The position numbers were made by a program, and so were the translations under genes. From Chitinophagaceae bacterium (GTDB lineage: Bacteria > Bacteroidota > Bacteroidia > Chitinophagales > UBA10324), in assembly GCA_023251195.1 (NCBI GenBank), contig JAHEZG010000197.1, positions 1-7,536 on the forward strand: a stretch of DNA of 7,536 bases, written 5' to 3'. The notes beneath the pieces are model-generated. The model was not told the DNA's origin. It ran no database searches and was given only the letters and a program-made list of their open reading frames with translations. This document shows, piece by piece, positions 1 through 6,288 of this stretch; the stretch's first letter is position 1; each line of letters begins with the position of its first letter.

Positions 1-2231
1 TATTCAATTTTATAAAACGAAAATCCATTGTAGGGAACAGTGGTTTGTTCGGGTGAAATATTTATTTGCTTTTCTACTCCCCTATTCACGAAATAAAAAC
101 TAAATGCATTTTGGCGCAGTTTGTTCAGTTGGTTGAATTTATTATTGACTGTTGTTGAACTGATAATTTTTCTGCATTTCTCCTGAACAGTAAATACTAA
201 AGAATCAGTAACTTGTTTGTTTAACCAACTAACAAACAGTGTATCCTTGATTGACATTTTATCAATCTTGTTTGAATCTGCTTCACTGAAATTTTCAATC
301 TTGATATTTTCGAGAGATAAGTAATATTTTTTCTTCGCTTCATAAAACAAGATGTATTCTTTTTCCTTTTCAGCAAACACCATTGGATGCACGGTGATGG
401 ATGCTTTCGGATTCTTCAATAAGAAATCAACTATTTTATTCACGAACTCTTCCGGATTGTGTTCCAATACACTCTGCCGCATTTGCCATTGAATGTTGTG
501 TGTCTTTTCAATTTCATTCTCTGCATTTTTTACAGTAGTTCGGTATGGAATCGTTGGTGGTTTAACAAAAATATTTTTGAGTAAATCATAAAACACATCA
601 CTCAAATGAAATTTGGGATTTTTTAAATCACCTGAAATCGGTATGTCATAATCAATCACATTGCCGCGCTCGCGAATGAAGAACATGATGAGCGGCATGG
701 GTAAGTGCAACGCTTCTTTATTTTTTATCCGTTCAGATAATCGAGGATCAATAATCAACAGGTGATTGTCGCTTTCAATTTTATTATTTCGAACCTGCCA
801 GTTTCCGTTTAGTTCAAATGTTCCTCTGTCTAACGGAAACGAAGTGTAGGAAACAAAGTAGGGGTTGAATAAAGCAGCAGGTAGTTTTTGCAGATGATAT
901 TGAAGATTGAAATCAGCAGTATCAACCGGATTGATGTCGAGTGTTACAGTTGCATTTCCGAATGGTTGAATCCCGGTTTGAAAAAGTATTTTAACACGGT
1001 CGTGATTTTTGTCAATGGAATCAGCAACCATATTAAATGGATTTGCTGCCAGAGAAAATTTTTCGCTCAATGAATAATCATTGAAACCAAAATTGCCATC
1101 GTAAACTGCCAGGCGATTTACTTTGTAATAACTCTGAAAGAAATTTCGTGCGAGTATCTGCACATATCGTGCAACTTCCACCACCAGATTATACTTTGCT
1201 GCTTCACCATTTGCTGCATAAATATTTTCTCCGCCTTTACCGAAAACAGTTTCGATGTTATCTAAGTAATCATATTGTTCGTATAGAAAAAACGGATGTG
1301 TTAGCGAAACAGAATCGAAAATATATTTATGCTTCTTCGGACTCAAATCATTGATAGAAAAAACCAATTTGTCAAAAGATGCATAATCTTCTTTCTTGTT
1401 TTTTCCGAAATGAAATTCACTGAAGGCAATTAATCCATTGGCTGTTACATCTTCTCCGTCGTTAAAATTTCCATGCGCTTTTAAGTGACCATCAACCATT
1501 GCCGCGAAACTTCCGTAGTTCGCAAAGTCTTTGATGTATTGCTCAACAGGATGCAAATCAAATTTTGCAGCTTCAATGTCATAATGATAATCGAGTGTTT
1601 TAAAATTAACAGTCATGTTTCCATTCACACTTCCGCTGGAAGGACCGGAGAGAAATGAAAATTTAAAAACTATCGTATCAGCATTCCACAACATTCCATC
1701 GCTTTCGATATTCAGTTCCTTCACGAAATAATTTACCGGAATAATTACATCGCGGTAGTACAGTAAGCCATCATTTATTTTTATGTGGCGGATATTGAAA
1801 TGAATAGGTTCAGTAGTTGAATCCGGAATTTCATTTGACGAAAACTTTTCAATCAGGTCAGAGAAATTGAATACAGAATCTTGCTGAATCACAATTCCCC
1901 TCGGTCTGTCCAGCACCAGTTCCTTTATTTCATAAGTTTTATAAAATAATTTCTTCAGCGAAAAATCTCCGCCCGCACCATCTGCTGTAAGCATAACGCT
2001 GTCACTGTGGTATTCATAAATTTTCAGGTTGTGGAAATAAACATAACCTGTGAATGGATTGACATAAGCCCAACCCATGGTGATTTGTCTGCCCGTATAT
2101 TTCTCATCATATTTTTCAACCAAGTACTTTGTGATTGGAGAAATACATGCAATCACAACTATAACTATAATGATGATTGTACTGCCAATAATGAGCAGTG
2201 TCTTCTTCAGTTTTGTATTTGCAATTTTCAT
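1..2231 (-). CDS. DUF748 / AsmA-like membrane-anchored protein, partial (C-terminus beyond window)
   Basis: I translated most of the minus strand from the ATG at 2231 to the left edge, including the segment at the edge, and found no stop, so at least 743 residues are present and the C-terminus is missing. Residues about 11-31 form one N-terminal membrane segment after a short Lys-rich cytoplasmic tail, so the rest should lie in the periplasm. Recognisable DUF748-type stretches are HLLIIDPR (about 490-497) and NVIDYDIPISGDLKNPKFH (from residue 524), followed by DLLKNIFVKPPTIPYRT. DUF748 belongs, to my knowledge, with AsmA/TamB-like proteins, which form long beta grooves for moving lipids across the envelope. 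The start overlaps the stop of the MCE gene in a 4-bp ATGA, which implies translational coupling. A role as a periplasmic lipid conduit beside the MCE transporter is inferred from this context. The DUF748 call itself is strong. Confidence 0.88.
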   Translation of the reverse strand, partial: MKIANTKLKKTLLIIGSTIIIIVIVVIACISPITKYLVEKYDEKYTGRQITMGWAYVNPFTGYVYFHNLKIYEYHSDSVMLTADGAGGDFSLKKLFYKTYEIKELVLDRPRGIVIQQDSVFNFSDLIEKFSSNEIPDSTTEPIHFNIRHIKINDGLLYYRDVIIPVNYFVKELNIESDGMLWNADTIVFKFSFLSGPSSGSVNGNMTVNFKTLDYHYDIEAAKFDLHPVEQYIKDFANYGSFAAMVDGHLKAHGNFNDGEDVTANGLIAFSEFHFGKNKKEDYASFDKLVFSINDLSPKKHKYIFDSVSLTHPFFLYEQYDYLDNIETVFGKGGENIYAANGEAAKYNLVVEVARYVQILARNFFQSYYKVNRLAVYDGNFGFNDYSLSEKFSLAANPFNMVADSIDKNHDRVKILFQTGIQPFGNATVTLDINPVDTADFNLQYHLQKLPAALFNPYFVSYTSFPLDRGTFELNGNWQVRNNKIESDNHLLIIDPRLSERIKNKEALHLPMPLIMFFIRERGNVIDYDIPISGDLKNPKFHLSDVFYDLLKNIFVKPPTIPYRTTVKNAENEIEKTHNIQWQMRQSVLEHNPEEFVNKIVDFLLKNPKASITVHPMVFAEKEKEYILFYEAKKKYYLSLENIKIENFSEADSNKIDKMSIKDTLFVSWLNKQVTDSLVFTVQEKCRKIISSTTVNNKFNQLNKLRQNAFSFYFVNRGVEKQINISPEQTTVPYNGFSFYKIE

Positions 2232-3187
2232 TTCGCTGCAGATTTTTCTTTCTTCTTAAAAAATCCTTTCAATAAAAAACTGTGCTGCAATGCTTCGAGG
2301 TCTTCGTTCAGTTTTTGCGAACCGCTATCTAAATTCTGAATGGCTGATTTCAGATTGGTGCCTGATTGTTCATCGTGCAGCAATACACCAATGGGACTGT
2401 TAGGATTGGCGCTTGCGTTTTTCAAATTCAATAGAAGCGAGTCGGCATTCGAAGCGATTTGCTGCAACTGTAACACCGATGTTTTTACTGAATTGAAAAC
2501 TACTGTGTCAGTCACCAGGTCATTGGCGAGTGTTCCCGGTTGATTCAGTTTAGTTCCGTAATCGGAAAGTGAGGCAGTTAACTTTTGCGCACCTGCTGAT
2601 GCTTTTTGTAATGATGCAATAGTCGTTTGTAAATTATTGTAAAGTGTTTCATCATTGAGCAATTTGCCGATGTTGCCTTCGCCGTTCAGAATTTTTTTGC
2701 TGATGGTTTTAAAATCAGATGTGATGGCGAGCAGATTTTTATTGTTCTCCTGAAAAGTGTTCATCATGTCTTCTGTAGTGAAAGTTTTTTCAATGCCGAG
2801 TGTATCACCATCTTCAACGGCAGCAGAAGAAGCAGTGCCTCCGTATATCACTACTATTTTATTTCCGATAAATCCATCGGTGCTGATTTTCACTTTTGCG
2901 TTCTTGCGGATGTACTGTTGCGCGTTTTCGTCAAGCTTCATTATCACTTTCACCTGCGAGTTTCCATAGAAGCTGAGTTTGTTCACGGTTCCGATTTTTA
3001 CTCCGGAGAACCAGATGTTATTTCCTGCCTGCAAACCATTCACATCTTCGAAAATGGTGGTGACTAATATTTTTTTTGTGAAGGTGTTTCGAAGGTTTCC
3101 GATAATTAAAATTCCGGAAACCAGAATGGCTAATCCGAGAAAAATAAAAAGGCCGACAACGACTGTGCGTTTATTAGTTGGGTTCAT
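2228..3187 (-). CDS. mlaD: MCE (MlaD-like) domain protein of a lipid ABC transporter
   Basis: This is a 319-aa protein. Residues about 9-30 form a single N-terminal membrane anchor, and an MCE domain spans about 38-116, with the hallmark segment DVNGLQAGNNIWFSGVKIG at 48-66. Residues about 130-305 are a long, Asn/Gln/Ser-rich, mostly helical tail, followed by a basic C-terminus (KGFFKKKEK). MCE subunits of this layout sit in the inner membrane, oligomerise (MlaD is a hexamer) and pass phospholipids or other lipids between the permease and the periplasm; the helical tail may form a needle-like barrel as in PqiB/LetB, which is inference. The gene starts 3 bp after the MlaF-like stop and its own stop overlaps the start of the DUF748 gene, so the three are almost certainly co-transcribed. 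The substrate cannot be read from sequence. The symbol is by family, not proven orthology. Confidence 0.9.
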   Translation of the reverse strand: MNPTNKRTVVVGLFIFLGLAILVSGILIIGNLRNTFTKKILVTTIFEDVNGLQAGNNIWFSGVKIGTVNKLSFYGNSQVKVIMKLDENAQQYIRKNAKVKISTDGFIGNKIVVIYGGTASSAAVEDGDTLGIEKTFTTEDMMNTFQENNKNLLAITSDFKTISKKILNGEGNIGKLLNDETLYNNLQTTIASLQKASAGAQKLTASLSDYGTKLNQPGTLANDLVTDTVVFNSVKTSVLQLQQIASNADSLLLNLKNASANPNSPIGVLLHDEQSGTNLKSAIQNLDSGSQKLNEDLEALQHSFLLKGFFKKKEKSAAK

Positions 3188-3190
3188 GTT

Positions 3191-3955
3191 TTATTGAATG
3201 AAATTGTAATCGTAAAAATTTTTAATTCTTTCTTCGGTGGATGCAAACACTTCTTCAAATGTTCCCTGCTGTAAAAATTTTCCGTCGAGCAGCATCGCAA
3301 TTCTGTCGCCGGTTTCTTTGGCGCAAGTGAGGTCGTGCGTGATGATGATGGAAGAAGTTTTGTATTTATCCTGTACTTCGTTGATGAGTTTATTTATTTC
3401 GATGCAAGTGATGGGGTCAAGACCGGAAGTAGGTTCATCGTACAACATGATTTCTGGTTTCAGTATCAGGGTGCGTGCAATACCGATGCGCTTTCGCTGA
3501 CCGCCCGATAGTTCGGATGGCATTTGATTGATGGTTTGTTTTAAACCCACTGCATCGAGCACTTCTTCCACCTGCTTGCTCACTTCTGTTACACTTAAGT
3601 TTTTTATGTTTCTGACTAACGGGAATTCGAGATTCTCGCGAACACTCATGCTGTCGTACAGTGCACTGCTTTGAAACGAGAAACCAATTTTCATTCGAAG
3701 CGCGCGCAATTCTTTTTCGCTGATTTTATCTACCTGCATACCCAACACATTAACAGTGCCTGCATCGGGTTTGAGCAAACCGGAAATAATTTTTATGAGT
3801 ACTGATTTACCGGAGCCGGAACGACCAAGCACAACTACATTTTCGCCTTTGTTTACATCGAGGTCAATGCCGTTTAAGACTTTGAGTTCACCAAATGATT
3901 TGTAAAGTCCTTTGATGGAAATAACGAGATCATTTTTTTTGTATAAGATTTCCAA
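3191..3955 (-). CDS. mlaF: ABC transporter ATP-binding protein, MlaF-like
   Basis: This 254-aa ATPase has all the catalytic motifs: Walker A GRSGSGKS (44-51), Q-loop Gln95, signature LSGGQ (149-153), Walker B IMLYDE (169-174), D-loop GLDP (178-181) and H-loop His207. The context SELSGGQRKRIGIARTL and the neighbouring MCE gene place it in the MlaF/Ttg2A group, which powers lipid transport across the inner membrane with a permease (MlaE) and an MCE protein. The start is unusual: the only plausible initiator is TTG at 3955. The frame upstream is closed by a stop within about 50 bp and holds no ATG, and the next internal Met (residue 73) lies past Walker A. The gene is first in its operon. MlaE, which usually precedes it, is absent from the 693 bp upstream. 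Confidence 0.93.
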   Translation of the reverse strand: MEILYKKNDLVISIKGLYKSFGELKVLNGIDLDVNKGENVVVLGRSGSGKSVLIKIISGLLKPDAGTVNVLGMQVDKISEKELRALRMKIGFSFQSSALYDSMSVRENLEFPLVRNIKNLSVTEVSKQVEEVLDAVGLKQTINQMPSELSGGQRKRIGIARTLILKPEIMLYDEPTSGLDPITCIEINKLINEVQDKYKTSSIIITHDLTCAKETGDRIAMLLDGKFLQQGTFEEVFASTEERIKNFYDYNFIQ

Positions 3956-3964
3956 GGTGGCAAA

Positions 3965-3998
3965 GGTTGGCGCAACCGTTAGTTTATGTGTTACACAT
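3965..3998. promoter_or_regulatory. Dyads just upstream of the mlaF-like start
   Basis: Two small palindromes lie 10-43 bp upstream of the TTG start. GGTTG-GCG-CAACC (3965-3977) could fold in the mRNA leader and affect initiation. ATGTGT-T-ACACAT (3986-3998) is a perfect 6-bp dyad around one base and could be an operator. I could not recognise a Bacteroidota promoter (TTTG / TAnnTTTG) around them. Their function is inference only, because dyads this short occur by chance. Confidence 0.3.
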
Positions 3999-4038
3999 TA
4001 TGGGATAAGAGTTACATGATTCACACTTTGTTAAAAGT

Positions 4039-4152
4039 CCTCACCCTATCCCTCTCCTTGAATACAAGGCGAGGGGACAGTCGCGCGGGTTTGTTGCTGA
4101 CTGATAAGAAACTCGAAATGGAAAAAAGGGGTGATGGGGAATTTTATTGTTG
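4039..4152. repeat. Interspersed repeat, copy A
   Basis: The first 58 bases (4039-4096, starting CCTCACCCTATCCC) match 6775-6832 at 57 of 58 positions, and the rest continues with weaker similarity to an A/T-rich end near 4152. The left boundary is sharp, because flanking bases do not match between copies. Inside, CCCTCTCCTTG (4050-4060) pairs with CAAGGCGAGGG (4065-4075) around a 4-base loop with one mismatch. An outer arm, CTCACCC against GGGTGAT, gives a weak second stem. The element has no coding capacity, is GC-rich against its surroundings and lies between genes, as expected of a small non-autonomous or REP/MITE-like element. Two copies are proven here; the class is inference. Confidence 0.75.
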
Positions 4153-4168
4153 GTCAGTCGACCAACAA
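4147..4168. repeat. Perfect 9-bp inverted repeat (hairpin)
   Basis: The arms TTGTTGGTC (4147-4155) and GACCAACAA (4160-4168) are exact reverse complements around the loop AGTC. It sits exactly between the end of repeat copy A and the start of the 22-bp-period array. No T-run follows on either strand, so it is not an intrinsic terminator. It could be the end of the repeat element or a protein-binding palindrome. Confidence 0.6.
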
Positions 4169-4171
4169 CGG

Positions 4172-4499
4172 CGCAGTTTGTATGCGGAGATTGTGGACTG
4201 TGTATGGTGATTTTATATAATATGTATATTATAAAAATGCTATGTGTATGAAGGTAAAAACCGCTGTGTAAGCAAAAAAAGGCATTGTGTACGGAAGAAA
4301 TGGGCATTGTGTACGGCAGAACATGGCATTGTGTACGATTGAAATGTGTATGGTGTAAGGCAGTTAATGGCATTGGGTATGGTTAGTAATTGTATTGTGT
4401 ATGACTATAAAAGCATTGTGTATGATTTGAAAGGGCATAGTGTATGGTTTGTATGTGCATTGTGTACGATTAGTACAGGCATTGTGTATTATAGCTAAA
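4172..4499. repeat. Degenerate tandem array, 22-bp period, about 15 units
   Basis: The core TGTGTA (or a close variant) recurs at 4177, 4199, 4221 (very degenerate), 4243, 4265, 4286, 4308, 4330, 4352, 4374, 4396, 4417, 4439, 4461 and 4483, so every step is 21 or 22 bp. The best units begin at 4281, 4303, 4325, 4412 and 4478 with the core GGCATTGTGTAYG, followed by a loosely conserved A/T-rich tail of about 9 bases. The outer units at the left are the most decayed. A 22-bp step is not a multiple of three, so this is not a protein repeat, and there are no unique spacers as in CRISPR. Two helical turns per unit would put every core on one face of the DNA, as in iterons or ordered regulator sites. 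Function is unknown. Confidence 0.85.
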
Positions 4500-4507
4500 G
4501 TGGATAA
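4499..4507 (-). promoter_or_regulatory. DnaA-box-like site 1
   Basis: AGTGGATAA on the plus strand reads TTATCCACT on the minus strand, one base from the DnaA box TTATCCACA. It directly abuts the right end of the 22-bp array and shares the longer word GTGGATAAAATG with the site 50 bp downstream. A single near match is weak on its own; the repeat of the longer word is the reason to list it. Confidence 0.35.
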
Positions 4508-4548
4508 AATGGCTAAAAAGGGCGTTATTCTATTTGGTTTGGTAACTA

Positions 4549-4557
4549 TGTGGATAA
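4549..4557 (-). promoter_or_regulatory. DnaA-box-like site 2 (perfect match)
   Basis: TGTGGATAA on the plus strand is the exact complement of the canonical DnaA box TTATCCACA. It lies between the 22-bp array and an A/T-rich stretch (about 4565-4616) that includes a run of nine A's and a T-run. Array, box and A/T-rich tract together resemble the order of an iteron-type origin, but no replication initiator gene is nearby. It may equally be a chance match or a DnaA-controlled promoter site. Confidence 0.4.
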
Positions 4558-4648
4558 AATGTGCAAAATATTATGGTGATTTATTATTACAGAATAAAAA
4601 AAAATAAAATTTTTATGGCATTACTCACTCCTTAAAACCCATATCACT

Positions 4649-5602
4649 ATGGCAGTAGAACCAGTAAGACCTTTGTACAAGTGTACTCAGGGGGCGAATT
4701 ATTCCGGATGCGGAACAGTTGCCGACAATTTAGAGACCATGCTCGCAGAGATGGCCGCCTTCAGAGGAAGGTACACCGCACCATTTGTAGCTGCTTACAG
4801 AACAGCAATTGCAGATGCAAAAGCTCTACCTGATGATCAGGCACGGGGCGCAGACTCTCAAGCACTGCTTGTTCAGATGAAGGACAAGAAAGATGAGATT
4901 ATGGGATTGTGGGTGGACACGGGACGCTATATAGAAGGAGCGTTTCCGAAAGGAGAATGGACAATAAGACGAGAGGAAGCAGGGAGCAAGGCATTTGCGA
5001 AAGTAGGCACCAACAACTGGGATGAACTGGTAACAGGGTGTTCGAGTTTAAAAACATTTTTAACAGCGAAAGCTGTTACACTTGAAGATGGCGGACTGAA
5101 TATGCCGAATCCATTTCCATTATTGGTTAAAACCGCATCAAATGCATTTGATGTTTTGTATGCTTCGTTTAAAGCAGCAGAGCAAACAACGGTTGCAAGA
5201 AATAAAAAGATAACCGCCAACAATGCTCTTTTTACAACCGCTATGGAAATTTGTAAGGATGGACAAGCGAAGTTTAAAGATGATGAAGGTGTTATAAAAA
5301 TGTTTACCTGGACAGTGATACAAGAACTGATAAACCCTCCGGGAAGTGCAAGTCTGGAATTTGTGGTGCTTGATGCTGTTACACTGTTACCAGTTGTTGA
5401 TGCCACTATAGTAATACAGGCAGAAGGTGGTTCTCAAATTACTTTATCGGGTGGAGCAACCGGCATAGCTAAGGAGCCAAATATTGACCCTGCGGTTTAT
5501 AAGGGTATTGCCAAAGCTCCGTTGTATGTTGATTTAGCATTTGAGAAGGATGTAGATAAGGGAGTGAATGCAGGAAAGAAATTATTAATGACCAAGGTGT
5601 AG
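4649..5602 (+). CDS. Conserved-looking protein of unknown function, helical N-terminus plus beta-type C-terminal domain
   Basis: I do not recognise this 317-aa protein by name. It has no signal peptide or membrane segment, so it is probably cytoplasmic. Residues 1-22 carry two cysteines (12 and 21) in a short Gly-rich lead. Residues about 25-235 look mainly alpha-helical (Ala/Lys/Glu-rich, for example FKAAEQTTVARNKKITANNA). Residues about 240-317 look like a small beta sandwich of the carboxypeptidase-regulatory/PEGA kind: LEFVVLDAVTLLPVVDATIVI, then glycine-rich turns and a final strand. That fold guess is inference. The ATG at 4649 is preceded by an A/T-rich leader without Shine-Dalgarno; an ATG at 4615 stops after six codons. 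The coding sequence is clean to a TAG stop and is followed by a good terminator, so it is a real single-gene unit. It lies just downstream of the 22-bp array and DnaA-like sites, which may control it. Confidence 0.82.
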   Translation: MAVEPVRPLYKCTQGANYSGCGTVADNLETMLAEMAAFRGRYTAPFVAAYRTAIADAKALPDDQARGADSQALLVQMKDKKDEIMGLWVDTGRYIEGAFPKGEWTIRREEAGSKAFAKVGTNNWDELVTGCSSLKTFLTAKAVTLEDGGLNMPNPFPLLVKTASNAFDVLYASFKAAEQTTVARNKKITANNALFTTAMEICKDGQAKFKDDEGVIKMFTWTVIQELINPPGSASLEFVVLDAVTLLPVVDATIVIQAEGGSQITLSGGATGIAKEPNIDPAVYKGIAKAPLYVDLAFEKDVDKGVNAGKKLLMTKV

Positions 5603-5644
5603 GAATTAATAATTGCAGATTACAAATTACAGATTGATTGAAAG

Positions 5645-5679
5645 CCCTCTCGGAATTTTTTTTCTGAGGGGGTTTTTTT
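5645..5679 (+). terminator. Intrinsic terminator of the 317-aa gene
   Basis: CCCTCTCGGAA (5645-5655) pairs with TTCTGAGGGGG (5662-5672) around a T-only loop and is followed by seven T's (5673-5679). The stem uses two G-U pairs that would be A-C mismatches on the other strand, so it works as a plus-strand terminator. It begins 42 bp after the stop codon and ends just before the stop of the convergent minus-strand gene. Confidence 0.85.
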
Positions 5680-5680
5680 A

Positions 5681-6286
5681 TTATTCCTTAAAAAATTTCT
5701 TCACTTGAATACTTTCATCTGACAATTGAATGCTTATAAAATAAAAACCTGAAATAAGATGGCTCAAATCCATTGTCATGGTTTCGTTTTGAATTTCGGA
5801 ATTTAGTTTTTCTATAACCTTTCCATTTAAATCTGTGATTTCAATTTGCTTGGTTGCAGTTCCTGCTGTTTCAATTGTAAGTTTTGATTGAACAGGATTT
5901 GGATAGACATTTAATTTATTGACAACTGTTGCAGTATCCAAATAATTTGCATCGCACTCTTTAGCCACCTTCATTATTTTAGAATGCTCAGAACCAAAAT
6001 CAAGTCGAAGGAAATAAAGTCCGGGCTTCAATGAATCAGCATTGTATTGAATGGTATAAAAAGCTGCTGCCTGTAATTTGTTTGAAAAAAAAGCGTGAAC
6101 ATTTTTTCCTGAGACATCAAATATATTGAGACTGACAGTATCATTATTTATGAGATTGTAGTGGATGGTTAATTGACTGCAAACCGGATTCGGGAGCAAG
6201 AACAAACTATCTGTGATGATTTGTGCCTGAGTAAAAGTTGATGCAAGTAATAGAGCAATGAATAAAAAATATTTTTTGAGGATCAT
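5681..6286 (-). CDS. Secreted protein with two tandem T9SS type A sorting-domain-like modules
   Basis: This 201-aa protein begins with a signal peptide (about 1-21: Lys-Lys, a hydrophobic core, cleavage near TQAQ). Residues 125-201 are a typical type IX secretion C-terminal sorting domain: LNVYPNPVQSKLTI, a central ITDLNGKVI strand, SGFYFISI, and the basic end VKKFFKE. Residues about 28-109 repeat the same plan: LFLLPNPVCSQLTI, NIFDVSGKNV, PGLYFLRL, then HSKIMKVAKE. The two modules are separated by about 15 residues, with Cys36 and Cys111 outside the strands. Almost nothing is left over as cargo. The C-terminal module normally directs export across the outer membrane and anchoring to the surface. 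The gene follows a 124-aa gene by 2 bp and is probably co-transcribed with it. The function of the mature protein is unknown. Confidence 0.9.
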   Translation of the reverse strand: MILKKYFLFIALLLASTFTQAQIITDSLFLLPNPVCSQLTIHYNLINNDTVSLNIFDVSGKNVHAFFSNKLQAAAFYTIQYNADSLKPGLYFLRLDFGSEHSKIMKVAKECDANYLDTATVVNKLNVYPNPVQSKLTIETAGTATKQIEITDLNGKVIEKLNSEIQNETMTMDLSHLISGFYFISIQLSDESIQVKKFFKE

Positions 6287-6288
6287 AG

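Larger units (their letters stand above)
3956..4648. other. 693-bp gene-free divergent region rich in repeats
   Basis: This stretch separates the divergent mlaF-like gene and the 317-aa gene. No frame here reads like a protein. It contains, in order: dyads near mlaF, copy A of the interspersed repeat, a perfect 9-bp hairpin, the 22-bp-period array, two DnaA-box-like sites and an A/T-rich tract. TATGGTGATTTTAT at 4203-4216 recurs with one base missing at 4572-4584, roughly bracketing most of the array. Promoters for both flanking genes should lie here, but I could not place one with confidence. Confidence 0.7.

Noticed and set aside
2007..3197. Several plus-strand open frames over the MCE and DUF748 genes
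   Set aside because: They are opposite-strand shadows of clear minus-strand genes; compositions are erratic and no domains are visible.
4041..4373. 110-aa minus-strand open frame in the array and repeat copy A
   Set aside because: It reads through the 22-bp array and the repeat, is rich in His/Tyr/Ile without any domain pattern, and the array period is not a multiple of three.
4172..4499. CRISPR array
   Set aside because: Units are contiguous at 22 bp with only a short conserved core. There are no identical 25-40-bp repeats, no unique spacers of usual length and no cas genes.
4927..5406. 159-aa minus-strand open frame
   Set aside because: It is antisense to the well-formed 317-aa gene, Ser/Ala-rich without a domain, and has no upstream signals.
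5608..5637. Short ATTACA-type repeats after the 317-aa gene
   Set aside because: These are only a few imperfect 6-9-base words in A/T-rich spacer DNA, as expected by chance.
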